A program made the translations under genes and the position numbers. Of a DNA stretch of 64,000 nucleotides, positions 33,498-41,505 are shown piece by piece. The notes beneath the pieces were generated by a model. That model saw only the letters and a list, made by a program, of their open reading frames with translations. It was not told the origin of the DNA and did not search any database. This stretch comes from Thiocapsa roseilacustris (GTDB taxonomy: Bacteria; Pseudomonadota; Gammaproteobacteria; Chromatiales; Chromatiaceae): NCBI RefSeq assembly GCF_041903755.1, contig NZ_JBBWVE010000030.1, forward strand, positions 24,723-88,722, given 5' to 3'. Each line of letters opens with the position of its first letter. The first letter of the stretch is position 1.

Positions 33498-34760
33498 TTA
33501 GGCATCATTCCCGCTCAAACGAAGATCAAATCGTTCCTGCAAGATCGCAAAGACGTTCGGCGAAACGAAGGCCGGCGCGTTCGGACCCAGGGTGATCCCC
33601 TTGACTCCGAGGCTCAGCAAGGTCAGCAGAACAGCGACCGCCTTCTGCTCGAACCAACTGATGACCAGGGTCAGCGGCAGCTCGTTGACGCTGCACTCGA
33701 ATGCCTCGGCCAAGGCGGATGCGACCGCGATGGCGCCGTAGGCGTCGTTGCATTGGCCCATGTCCATTAGACGCGGGAAGCCGAGGTGCTCGCCGTATTC
33801 ATGATCGCGGATCCGGTACTTGCCGCAGCCCAAGGTCAGAATGAACGAATCATCCGGTGTGCCCTGCGCATAGTCGCTGAAATAGTTGCGACCCGGATCC
33901 GCCCCGTCGCATCCGCCGATCACGAAGAACCGGCTGATCTGCCCCGCCTTCACCGCGTCGACGATCGTCTGTGCATGATCCAAGAGCACCGTGCGATGAA
34001 AACCGACGGTCGACTCACCCGTCATCCGTTCCTCGCAGGGCTCGCAACGCATGGCCTCGGCGATCACCTCGGAATAATCCCCGCCGAGCACCCGCTGGCC
34101 ATCGGGAACCGCCGTCCCGCGGGTCGTGAAGAGCCGACCCTTGTAGCTCGCAGGCGGGATCAGAACACAGTTGGTCGTCGCCACCACCGGACCCGGGAAG
34201 GCCGCAAACTCGCGCTTCTGGTTCTGCCAAGCACCGCCGTAATGCCCGACCAGGTTCGGGTGGTTCTGAAAGAAGGGATACATGTGCGCGGGCAGCATCT
34301 CGCCGTGCGTGTAGACCTTGATGTCGGTCCCTTCGACCTGCCCGAGCAGATCCCGCAGGTCCGCCAGATCATGACCGGTCACCAGGATGCCGCGGCCCGC
34401 TTGCGTCCCCTCCTTCACCTTGATCGGTGCCGGCTTGCCGAAGGCATCGATATGACCTTCATCGAGCATCTGCATGACGCGCAGATTCATCCGTCCGCAT
34501 TCCAGACAATATTCGAGCAGACTCTTCACGTCGAAATTAACGTTGGTCATGGTCGCAAAGAGCGCCTCCTCGATGAAGGCCGACACCCTCTCGTCGGACT
34601 TGCCCAAACGCCGCGCATGGTGGGCGTAAGCAGCCATCCCCTTCAGACCGTAGAGCAGCATCTCCTGCAGGGACTGGACATCGGCGTCCTTGCCGCACAT
34701 CCCGGGGGAGGTGACGCAGCCGGTCTTATGGTAGGTCTGTTCGCATTGGTTGCAGTGCAT
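33498..34760 (-). CDS. hcp: Hybrid cluster protein (hydroxylamine reductase), short class III-like form
   Basis: A 420-residue Hcp. The N-terminal iron-sulfur cysteines are MHCNQCEQ, then TGC, then GMCGK (spacing CX2C-X8-C-X6-C). Hybrid-cluster ligands lie in VTGHDLADL, THGEMLPAHMYP, TTNCVL, LTLGCGKYR, GQCNDAYG and WFEQKAVAVLL. Compared with about 550-residue class I/II proteins, the first helical bundle of about 130 residues after the cysteine motif is missing, the layout of class III Hcp. Hcp acts on NO or hydroxylamine under nitrosative stress. An FNR-type box lies about 116 bp upstream. Confidence 0.93.
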   Translation of the reverse strand: MHCNQCEQTYHKTGCVTSPGMCGKDADVQSLQEMLLYGLKGMAAYAHHARRLGKSDERVSAFIEEALFATMTNVNFDVKSLLEYCLECGRMNLRVMQMLDEGHIDAFGKPAPIKVKEGTQAGRGILVTGHDLADLRDLLGQVEGTDIKVYTHGEMLPAHMYPFFQNHPNLVGHYGGAWQNQKREFAAFPGPVVATTNCVLIPPASYKGRLFTTRGTAVPDGQRVLGGDYSEVIAEAMRCEPCEERMTGESTVGFHRTVLLDHAQTIVDAVKAGQISRFFVIGGCDGADPGRNYFSDYAQGTPDDSFILTLGCGKYRIRDHEYGEHLGFPRLMDMGQCNDAYGAIAVASALAEAFECSVNELPLTLVISWFEQKAVAVLLTLLSLGVKGITLGPNAPAFVSPNVFAILQERFDLRLSGNDA

Positions 34761-34875
34761 GGGTGCCTCTGAATCGGATCGGGATCAAGGTGCCCTTGTC
34801 GCTCCCCCGGATCGGTGTCGATCGTTGGGGTCGATGAAGGGGCGCCCAGTCTGGAGAGGGCACACCCCGGTATCC

Positions 34876-34889
34876 TTGACTTAGATCAA
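34876..34889 (-). promoter_or_regulatory. FNR/CRP-type operator upstream of hcp
   Basis: TTGAC-TTAG-ATCAA differs from the FNR consensus TTGAT-N4-ATCAA at one position. It lies between hcp and the fragment at 34895. FNR or a DNR-like NO sensor commonly controls hcp, so this fits known regulation. Confidence 0.65.
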
Positions 34890-34894
34890 AACGG

Positions 34895-35128
34895 GTGGAC
34901 CCAAGGAGCCCCGGACACGGACTGGCACCCATCACGATCGCGTTGACGCTCGCGGGCGTCGATGCCGTGGGCAAGACAGCCAGCTTCAACATGGATCGAC
35001 CGCTCTGGTTCAACGGCATGACCCAGGGATTCGGTCTGGCGAGCGTCCTGCTGCTGTTCTGGAAGCGCATCAACCCCGCCATCCTCATCCTGGCCTGCGG
35101 GGCGATCGGCTGGTTTGTGCTGCGCTGA
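34895..35128 (+). pseudogene. Probable C-terminal remnant of a ChrA-type chromate transporter
   Basis: A 77-codon frame reads GLAPITIALTLAGVDAVGKT followed by two hydrophobic helices (ASVLLLFWKRINPAILILA), resembling the last part of ChrA-family transporters. The remaining 300 or more residues are absent, and the frame is closed by a stop at 34877. It could instead be a small membrane protein; the GTG start has no convincing ribosome-binding site. Confidence 0.45.
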
Positions 35129-35178
35129 GTGGATTTGCCGAAAATTCGATCCCGATCGCTTGTGCTGACGATCGGTGA

Positions 35179-35234
35179 CGTTGTCGTTGTCGTGTTCGTC
35201 CGGAATCCGATTACGACAACGACAACGACAACGA
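35179..35234. repeat. Hairpin of GTTGTC/GACAAC units
   Basis: GTTGTCGTTGTCGT pairs with ACGACAACGACAAC across about 24 bases. Comparable to 25390-25432. Confidence 0.55.
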
Positions 35235-35257
35235 GTAGAGCCCTCGACCACTTGTTC

Positions 35258-35342
35258 GCTCGTGACACCCGCTCTGCGGTGTCACGCATGCCCGTGGCGC
35301 TCTGCGCCAGGTGCCACGATGGCCGGGGTTACGAGCAAGGCC
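35258..35342 (+). repeat. Hairpin-rich repeat, copy 1 of 2
   Basis: About 85 bp with two small palindromes (GACACC..GGTGTC and TGGCGCTCTGCGCCA). It matches the reverse complement of 50039-50123 over its whole length with few differences. Each copy ends near GCTCGT or ACGAGC. Confidence 0.75.
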
Positions 35343-35453
35343 GGCTGAGGTCATGGAAAATCATCGATTGATGGCTTTGCTCTACTCCCCGTCGCGGCCA
35401 TCGAGGCGCACAATCGCCATGCATGTCAGGCACACACTCAAGGAGCAAGGAGC

Positions 35454-35690
35454 ATGAGCAGCAGTCAATCCCGCCTGGACGGTACCGCGCGCGACGTGAT
35501 CGTCGTTCGCCTCGATTCCCGAGGCCAGCTTCATCATCCCGTGTGCGTCGGCACCGCATCAACCTACGCCGCTGCCCGCCTGCTGGTGCGAGAGGCCGGC
35601 TATCCGGTCGCACCCGCCGAAGTCGGCGATTGCGGGAGCGTAGCCAACCCCGACGGCATGGATGCGTTCGGGGTCGCGGTCCCGGACTGA
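35454..35690 (+). CDS. Small hypothetical protein, 78 aa
   Basis: I do not recognise this protein. It is soluble, with two cysteines (HPVCVG, VGDCGS) and a central helix (TYAAARLLVREAGYP). AAGGAGC stands 5 bp before ATG 35454, a strong ribosome-binding site that supports it being a gene. It ends 4 bp before the stop of the convergent hsdR gene, so there is no room for a terminator between them. Confidence 0.55.
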   Translation: MSSSQSRLDGTARDVIVVRLDSRGQLHHPVCVGTASTYAAARLLVREAGYPVAPAEVGDCGSVANPDGMDAFGVAVPD

Positions 35691-35693
35691 TCC

Positions 35694-38600
35694 TCAACGC
35701 ACCCGCAGCGCCTCCCAGAGTTGTCCGGGGCCGAGTAGTACCCGCTTGATTCCCTCGCGCACCTGCTCGGAATTGAGCGCCTGCTGGCCCATGGCGGTAT
35801 GCGCGTCGAGGGCGTCGATGATGGCGTTGGTCAGTTCGTCGTCCAGATTCGGCGAGGCGGCGAACTGCTCCTTGCTGTTGTTCAGCGCCTGCTGCACCAG
35901 GATCCCCGACTCCAAGAGCTTGGTCTTTAGAACCTCATTAACATACAAGAGCTTATCCTCGTCGGTGAGCACGCCCTCGAAGAGGTCGTTGAGGGCCTTG
36001 ATGATCTCGGCCAGCCGGACCTTCTCGGGGTCCTGCACCTCGCCCGACCCGGTCGCGCTCATCGGCTTGAGCAGATAGTCCGCCGGGTCGTCCCCGTCTC
36101 CGATACCCAAGGCGAGATTCCGCTGGGACTTGCCGCGCAGCGCATGGTGCGTGAGCCGGACCTTCGACAGATCGACCGTCTCGCGCTCGCGCCCGAAGTC
36201 CAAGAGCGGCAACAGCCGGAGAAAGAAGATCGCCCGCTTCTCGATGTCGGTGATGCCGTAGTCGAAGATCTGCGACAGGAAGGTGTAGACCCGCAGGTAG
36301 GTGCCGATGTCGCGCTTGAAGAGCACCAGGGCGTCCATGGTCTCGCGGGCCTCCTGCTCGGCTTTGGCATCCTGCTGTGCCTTGGCCGCCGTCCGCGCCT
36401 TCTTGGCGGCGGCGTACTGTTTGACGAGACGATCGGCCACGGGCTCCACGGCGGCACTGAGTTGCTTCTGTGTCGCCTTGGGGTCCAGCTCGACCGCGAC
36501 CACGCGCGCAACCTCGTAGTCGTCGTAGTGGCCCGCGGCGTCGAGCTTGGCGCGCAGATCAAACACCAGGTCGGGATTCGTGACGTCCGAGAGCGCCGCG
36601 GTCTCGTAGTAGGGCTGGAAGGCCGCCAAGACCTCGGCGGGGTCGTTGACGAAGTCCAGGACGTAGGTGATGTCCTTGCCCGGATGGGCACGGTTCAGCC
36701 GCGAGAGGGTCTGAACCGCCTGCACCCCGGCCAGGCGTTTGTCCACGTACATCCCACAGAGGAGCGGCTGGTCGAAGCCGGTCTGGAACTTGTTCGCCAC
36801 CAGGAGCAGTTGGTAGTCGCCACTCTTGAAGCCGTCGCGGATGTCGCGCCCGTTGAGCCCGGGGTTGAGGGCCTTGCCGCGCTCGGTGAAGGGATCCGGG
36901 CCTGACTCCGGGTCGTTCACCTCCCCGGAGAAGGCCACCAGCACCCCCAGGGGATAGCGCTGCTCAGCGATGTACTTGGTCATCGCGATCTGCCAGCGCA
37001 CCGCCTCCACGCGGCTGCCGAGTACGACCATGGCCTTGGCTTGCCCGTCCAGCAGCGGGGCCACGACGGACCAGTAGTGCTCCACCACCACCTGGACCTT
37101 TTGGGCAATGTTGTAGGGATGCAGGCGCACCCAGCGCATCAGACCCTGCATGGCCGCAGCGCGCTCGACCGCCCGCGCGTCCAGTTCCTTCCCCCCGGTG
37201 GCGAGCTTGAACGCCAGGCTGTAGGGGGTGTAGTTGCGCAACACGTCGAGAATGAAGCCCTCCTCGATCGCCTGGCGCATGGAGTAGACATGGAAGGCTT
37301 CCGGCAGATTGTCTTCCCCCGCAGGCTTGCTCGGGTCCGGCAATCGGCCGAAGAGTTCGAGGGTCTTCGCCTTCGGCGTCGCGGTCAGGGCCACGAAGGT
37401 GATGCCGGAGTCGCTGGCGCGGGCCGCCATCTGGGCGGCCAGGATGTCCTCGCTGCTGACCTCGCCGCCGTCGGCGAGGTCAGCAATGTCCTCGGGGGAG
37501 AGAATTTCCTTCAGTTTAGCCGCCGACTCGCCGCTCTGAGAGCTGTGCGCCTCGTCGGCAATCACCGCGAAGCGTTTGCCTTGTGTCGCCGTCAGCTCCC
37601 GCACCGCCGCAAGCGCGCAGGGGAAGGTCTGGATGGTACAGACGATGATCTTCTTGCCCGCCGCCAGTGCCTCCGCCAGGGCGCTGCTCTTGCTGCCCTG
37701 CTTGTCGGTAATCACCGCCACCACGCCGGTGGTGCGCTGGAAGTCGAAGATCGCCTCTTGGAGCTGGTCATCAAGGACCGTGCGGTCGGAGACCACGATC
37801 ACCGAATCGAAGATCTTGTGGTCGTTCGCATCGTGGAGGTCTGCGAAAAAATGGGCTGTCCAGGCGATGGTGTTGGTCTTGCCCGAGCCGGCCGAGTGCT
37901 GGATCAGGTAGCGTCCGCCCGCACCCTCGGCCACCACGGCGGCCACCAGTTTGCGGGTCGCATCGAGCTGGTGATAGCGCGGGAAGATGACCCGCTCGAT
38001 CTGCTTCTTGGCGCTGCGTCGGGCGATCACATAGCGCCCGAGGATCTCCAGCCAGGAATCCCGCTGCCAAACTTGCTCCCAGAGATAGGCGGTGCGATGG
38101 CCGGCCGAATTCACTGGGTTGCCTGCAGCGCCGCCGTCGCCCTGGTCGAACGGCAGGAAGTGCGTCTCGGTACCTGCAAGGCGCGTGGTCGTCCGGACGT
38201 AGGAGTTGCTGACCGCGAAGTGGATCAGGGCGCCGTTGGGGAAGGACAGCAGGGGCTCGGCCTTGGACCCGCTGCCATCGGGGCCTTTCGGCTTGGGGTT
38301 CCGGTCGAAGCGGTACTGGTTCACCGCGTCCTCGACCGACTGGGTGAAGTCTGTCTTGAGTTCCGCGGTGGCGACCGGGATGCCGTTCAGGAACAGCCCC
38401 AGGTCCAGGCTGTTCTCGTGGTGGACGGAGTAGCGCAGTTGTCGCACCACCCGCAGACGGTTGGCGGCGTAGCGGGCCTGAAGCTCGGGATTCACCCCGA
38501 AGGCCGGCTTGAACTGGGCGAGCGCGATCGGCTTCTTCACCCCCAGGATCGACACCCCGTAACGCAGGGCATCCAGGGTGCCGCGGGCGTCGATCTCGGC

Positions 38601-38828
38601 GCGCACGCGCGTGAGCAGCGTATCCGCTGCGGCGGCACCGTGGCGCTTCTCCAGGGACTCCCATGCCTCGGGCTGGCTCGCCTTCACCCAGGCGATGAGG
38701 TCGGCCGGATACAGAGCGCGTTTGCGATCGTAATTCTGGTGATCCTGCGGGCCATCGTAGAGCCAGCCGTGATCGTGCAGGTGGTCGCAGATGTCGTTCT
38801 CGAAGGCGATCTCGTGGTGAGTGGCCAT
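35694..38828 (-). CDS. hsdR: Type I restriction enzyme, R subunit HsdR
   Basis: A 1044-residue motor and nuclease subunit. The N-terminal nuclease domain has VATAELKTDFTQ with the ExK residues near 155. The helicase/translocase core has Walker A LIQHSAGSGKTNTIAW, the DEAH box AVIADEAHSSQSG, motif III FVALTATPKAKTLELFG and a late motif VQTLSRLNRAHPGKD. It cuts unmodified DNA after translocation, using HsdS for specificity. It is the last gene of the operon, starting 3 bp after the RelE-type toxin gene ends. Confidence 0.95.
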   Translation of the reverse strand: MATHHEIAFENDICDHLHDHGWLYDGPQDHQNYDRKRALYPADLIAWVKASQPEAWESLEKRHGAAAADTLLTRVRAEIDARGTLDALRYGVSILGVKKPIALAQFKPAFGVNPELQARYAANRLRVVRQLRYSVHHENSLDLGLFLNGIPVATAELKTDFTQSVEDAVNQYRFDRNPKPKGPDGSGSKAEPLLSFPNGALIHFAVSNSYVRTTTRLAGTETHFLPFDQGDGGAAGNPVNSAGHRTAYLWEQVWQRDSWLEILGRYVIARRSAKKQIERVIFPRYHQLDATRKLVAAVVAEGAGGRYLIQHSAGSGKTNTIAWTAHFFADLHDANDHKIFDSVIVVSDRTVLDDQLQEAIFDFQRTTGVVAVITDKQGSKSSALAEALAAGKKIIVCTIQTFPCALAAVRELTATQGKRFAVIADEAHSSQSGESAAKLKEILSPEDIADLADGGEVSSEDILAAQMAARASDSGITFVALTATPKAKTLELFGRLPDPSKPAGEDNLPEAFHVYSMRQAIEEGFILDVLRNYTPYSLAFKLATGGKELDARAVERAAAMQGLMRWVRLHPYNIAQKVQVVVEHYWSVVAPLLDGQAKAMVVLGSRVEAVRWQIAMTKYIAEQRYPLGVLVAFSGEVNDPESGPDPFTERGKALNPGLNGRDIRDGFKSGDYQLLLVANKFQTGFDQPLLCGMYVDKRLAGVQAVQTLSRLNRAHPGKDITYVLDFVNDPAEVLAAFQPYYETAALSDVTNPDLVFDLRAKLDAAGHYDDYEVARVVAVELDPKATQKQLSAAVEPVADRLVKQYAAAKKARTAAKAQQDAKAEQEARETMDALVLFKRDIGTYLRVYTFLSQIFDYGITDIEKRAIFFLRLLPLLDFGRERETVDLSKVRLTHHALRGKSQRNLALGIGDGDDPADYLLKPMSATGSGEVQDPEKVRLAEIIKALNDLFEGVLTDEDKLLYVNEVLKTKLLESGILVQQALNNSKEQFAASPNLDDELTNAIIDALDAHTAMGQQALNSEQVREGIKRVLLGPGQLWEALRVR

Positions 38829-38831
38829 GGC

Positions 38832-39107
38832 TCAGTACACCGTCTCGTGGTCGCCCACGTTGACCAGGATGATCCGTTGGTCTTCGACCAGCAGCTCCAG
38901 GGTGATGCGATAGGACAGGTTGATGGAGGCCGAGTGCAGATCGCGGAGACGTCCCTCAAGTCGATGCAGTCGCAGCGACGGGTGATGCGGATTGGCCTCC
39001 AGCAGCCGCAATGCCTTGCCGTAGAGCGGCCGCAGATCCGGGTGACGGCGCAGGAACTTGGCCTCGATCTTCTCGTAGCGCGCTGTGAAGACCAGGCGGT
39101 AGCTCAC
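38832..39107 (-). CDS. RelE/YoeB-like mRNA interferase toxin (Txe family type)
   Basis: A 91-residue RelE/ParE-superfamily protein: VFTARYEKIEAKFLRRHPDL at the N-terminus, RLHRLEGRLRDLHSASINLS in the core and a C-terminal RIILVNVGDHETVY. Such toxins cleave mRNA on the ribosome or inhibit gyrase; which applies here is not certain. GTG 39107 overlaps the antitoxin stop codon by 4 bp (GTGA), so the pair is translationally coupled. The pair sits between hsdS and hsdR. Confidence 0.8.
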   Translation of the reverse strand: MSYRLVFTARYEKIEAKFLRRHPDLRPLYGKALRLLEANPHHPSLRLHRLEGRLRDLHSASINLSYRITLELLVEDQRIILVNVGDHETVY

Positions 39108-39373
39108 CCATCGCCCTCCACCGGGGCCGCGATGCGCCGCAGGTGCGCATCCGCCGACTCTTCGACGAAGCGCCCGCTGGTCAGGTCCGCCCGGGTCTGG
39201 GCCAGCGCGGCTTCCAGCTCGCATTCCCGGAGGTAGCGGTAGTGGTCGAGGTCCATCACCACGAACCGTTCCTTGCCCCGCACCGAGACGACCGCCTCGG
39301 GTTGGCCCGCCAAGGCCGCTTCGATGGCGGCGATGCCCTTAGTCTTGAGGTCGTTGGCGCTGATGGTGCCCAT
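39104..39373 (-). CDS. Phd/YefM-type antitoxin
   Basis: An 89-residue antitoxin. The N-terminal MGTISANDLKTKGIAAIEAA and VSVRGKERFVVMDLDHYRYL are the DNA-binding Phd/YefM fold. The acidic and helical C-terminus (about 50-89) would wrap the toxin. ATG 39373 gives the usual start; the ORF could extend 21 codons upstream but without family resemblance. It is 43 bp downstream of hsdS. Confidence 0.8.
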   Translation of the reverse strand: MGTISANDLKTKGIAAIEAALAGQPEAVVSVRGKERFVVMDLDHYRYLRECELEAALAQTRADLTSGRFVEESADAHLRRIAAPVEGDG

Positions 39374-39416
39374 GGCGGTCTCGGTCGGAAGAGGAATCGT
39401 GCCCTGGATCATGCCG

Positions 39417-40766
39417 TCAACCGCACGATCGGACAAGGTCAGTCTCGGGTATGGCCACCAGGCCGCGCACGTCGATCTTGCCGGTGACGGCGGCGGAGAT
39501 CAGCGCGGTGCGGCGTTCTTGGAGGAGGGAGATGGCTTCTTCGGCGTCGGAGATGAGGCCCTCGAATTTCGCTGTCTGGTCTAGGACCAACCGCATGGTT
39601 TCGGCTTGCTCCTCTAGCGGAGGCATTCCTACTCTGATATCCCTGAACTCTTGCCAATATAGGCGCAAGCGGAAGTCGGTTACGCCATGAGAGCGTCTGC
39701 GCATTTCTTCTACGGCTGTAGGACACCGCAGAACTTGCTCAATGAACGACGTGCTAACCGGCACTATCGGGCGCGCCACCACATAGGCGGGGCTGACAAG
39801 ACCGTTAACAACAACTGCACCAAATCCGCCTTGCCACGCGCGCATCATGTTGTACACGAGATCGCCTGGGCGAACGGTCTTGTACTTCGAGCGATCATCA
39901 CTCCGGGTGACTTTTCGCTCCAACTCGTCCTCCTCGTACTCCTTGTCTGAGACGCCGTGATGGATCGAAACTGTAAGGATCGGAAGATCCTCTTCGCCCG
40001 AGTCGTTGGCCTCGCGAAATAGTTCAGCGAGTCGGACAACCCTCCAATGCTCCGGCAACTCCCCCAACCACTCCACCCCGGAGTCCTTCATCGGCACCGT
40101 CGGGTCCAGGCCCTTGGTGACAGCATGGGAGATCGCCGCCTGGCGCTTCTCCTGGAGAAGCTCTATCAGGGTGCGGTAGTCGGCCACCAGGGCGTCGATC
40201 TTTGCGGTTTCGCGGTCGAGGAAGGTGGCGATGGTGGTTTGGTCGGACTTCGGAGGAAAAGCAAATCGATATCGCCGAAAGGCTTCCGCAGTGAGGTGTG
40301 CGATGGTCGACTTCCCTCCTGACTCCGCAAAGATCGAACGAGAAGCGGCAGCAGCCAAGATGTAGTACAGAAACGCCGGATTGTCGGTCCGCTTGTTTTT
40401 GGGCCGTACCCGATGCAAGGCTTTTTGGTAGTAACACTCTGGCATTGCGCCTCGCCACATTGCAGCTCGGCCGACTTCGCCTCCTTCACAAACGAGCAGA
40501 TCCCCTGCATCCAGCCGGTATCGGGCAATGTCGTTGCCGCTGAAGTCCATTTCCGGCAGATCGTCGATGTTAATCCGGCCCCATTGCACATCCACGTTTC
40601 GCAAGTACGGCGCTAAGTGATTTCCTGTTATGCGCTTTTCATCGAGCATCTTTCCCAGCGCCACATCGTATCGATAGTTGAGCGCGCAAACCGCCCACCC
40701 TTCCGGCACCTCCCCCAACCACTCCACCCCGGAGTCCTTGTAGGCCGGATAGCGCGGGAAGCTCAC
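39417..40766 (-). CDS. hsdS: Type I restriction-modification specificity subunit HsdS
   Basis: A 449-residue protein with two target-recognition domains (about 20-180 and 228-390), each introduced by a similar phrase (KDSGVEWLGEVPEGW and KDSGVEWLGELPEHW) and followed by a helical spacer (FLDRETAKIDALVADYRTLI and AEEAISLLQERRTALISA). This is the classic pseudo-dimeric layout; each domain reads half of a split recognition site. The start overlaps the VapC-type toxin stop by 4 bp. GC content and codon use in the first recognition domain look lower than in neighbours, as is common for exchanged domains. Confidence 0.92.
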   Translation of the reverse strand: MSFPRYPAYKDSGVEWLGEVPEGWAVCALNYRYDVALGKMLDEKRITGNHLAPYLRNVDVQWGRINIDDLPEMDFSGNDIARYRLDAGDLLVCEGGEVGRAAMWRGAMPECYYQKALHRVRPKNKRTDNPAFLYYILAAAASRSIFAESGGKSTIAHLTAEAFRRYRFAFPPKSDQTTIATFLDRETAKIDALVADYRTLIELLQEKRQAAISHAVTKGLDPTVPMKDSGVEWLGELPEHWRVVRLAELFREANDSGEEDLPILTVSIHHGVSDKEYEEDELERKVTRSDDRSKYKTVRPGDLVYNMMRAWQGGFGAVVVNGLVSPAYVVARPIVPVSTSFIEQVLRCPTAVEEMRRRSHGVTDFRLRLYWQEFRDIRVGMPPLEEQAETMRLVLDQTAKFEGLISDAEEAISLLQERRTALISAAVTGKIDVRGLVAIPETDLVRSCG

Positions 40767-41185
40767 CGGTCGCTCCAGGGGTTGTGCAGGGCGACGCCGG
40801 TGCCGTCGAAATCGCGGACATTGCGCGTAACCACGGTCAGACCATGTACCAGGGCGGTAGCCGCGATCAGTGCGTCGCGGTCCGGGCGCCGGTTCGGCAC
40901 ATGCAGTCCGGCGCAGCGGCGGGCGATGTCGGTGTCGATGGGCAGGATGCGGCCGGCTAAGCCGACGAGGACCTGTCGCTCCAACCAGGCGCGCAGGATC
41001 TCGCCCTGGCTCGGATCGCGTCGCTCACGGAGTTGGACGCCCAGTTCGAGCTCCAGAACGGTGATGACGCTCAGGTGCTGGTCCTCGCCCCCGACGCTCG
41101 CGGCCCAGGCTACAACGCCGGGGTCAGCCCTGCCCGTGCGCGCCTTGCGCAACTCGGAAACCAGATTCGTATCGAGCAGATACAT
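40763..41185 (-). CDS. PIN-domain toxin, VapC/FitB type
   Basis: A 140-residue PIN-domain ribonuclease. The acidic residues that bind Mg are visible in MYLLDTNLVSELRK, in ITVLELELGV, and in RPDRDALIAATALVHGLTVV followed by TRNVRDFDGTGV. VapC toxins usually cut specific tRNAs or rRNA. The gene overlaps its antitoxin by one base and hsdS by 4 bp (ATGA), so it is locked into the restriction-modification operon. Confidence 0.92.
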   Translation of the reverse strand: MYLLDTNLVSELRKARTGRADPGVVAWAASVGGEDQHLSVITVLELELGVQLRERRDPSQGEILRAWLERQVLVGLAGRILPIDTDIARRCAGLHVPNRRPDRDALIAATALVHGLTVVTRNVRDFDGTGVALHNPWSDR

Positions 41186-41445
41186 CAGTCGAGATCTGCC
41201 GCCCTGACCAGCGCGCCGTCCAGACGCGGGGGCTCGAAATCGATGTCCCCGGCGTCAGCGGGCATCGCGAGCAGTTCCAACAAGTTCCGGGTCGCCCCGG
41301 TCAGCCTCCGGTACTCCTCGATGCTGAGCAGGACGTAGGACGGCTTGCCCCGGTCCGTGACGATGACAGGGCCGCTCTGGGCGGCCTTCTTGGCCCGGCC
41401 GGTGTCCTGGTTGAACTCGCGACTGGTGAGCGTGGTCATGGTCAT
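41185..41445 (-). CDS. Phd/YefM-type antitoxin partner of the PIN toxin
   Basis: An 86-residue antitoxin. LTSREFNQDTGRAKKAAQSG and VIVTDRGKPSYVLLSIEEYR are the Phd/YefM DNA-binding fold, and the C-terminal 30 residues would bind the toxin. ATG at 41445 or 41439 are both possible. It lies 60 bp after hsdM and shares one base with the toxin start. Confidence 0.9.
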   Translation of the reverse strand: MTMTTLTSREFNQDTGRAKKAAQSGPVIVTDRGKPSYVLLSIEEYRRLTGATRNLLELLAMPADAGDIDFEPPRLDGALVRAADLD

Positions 41446-41505
41446 CGCGATGCCTCCGCGGGAGATGTAGATACGTTCCTATTATGAGTGGCGAACGCGT
41501 GAATG

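Noticed and set aside
34895..35128. Intact small membrane protein gene next to hcp
   Set aside because: It looks like the tail of a larger ChrA-type transporter and lacks a convincing ribosome-binding site, so I list it as a likely remnant.
36144..39236. Long open frames antisense to hsdR and hsdS
   Set aside because: They are shadows of the GC-rich coding strand; the sense strand carries all helicase and recognition motifs, and the antisense products match no family.
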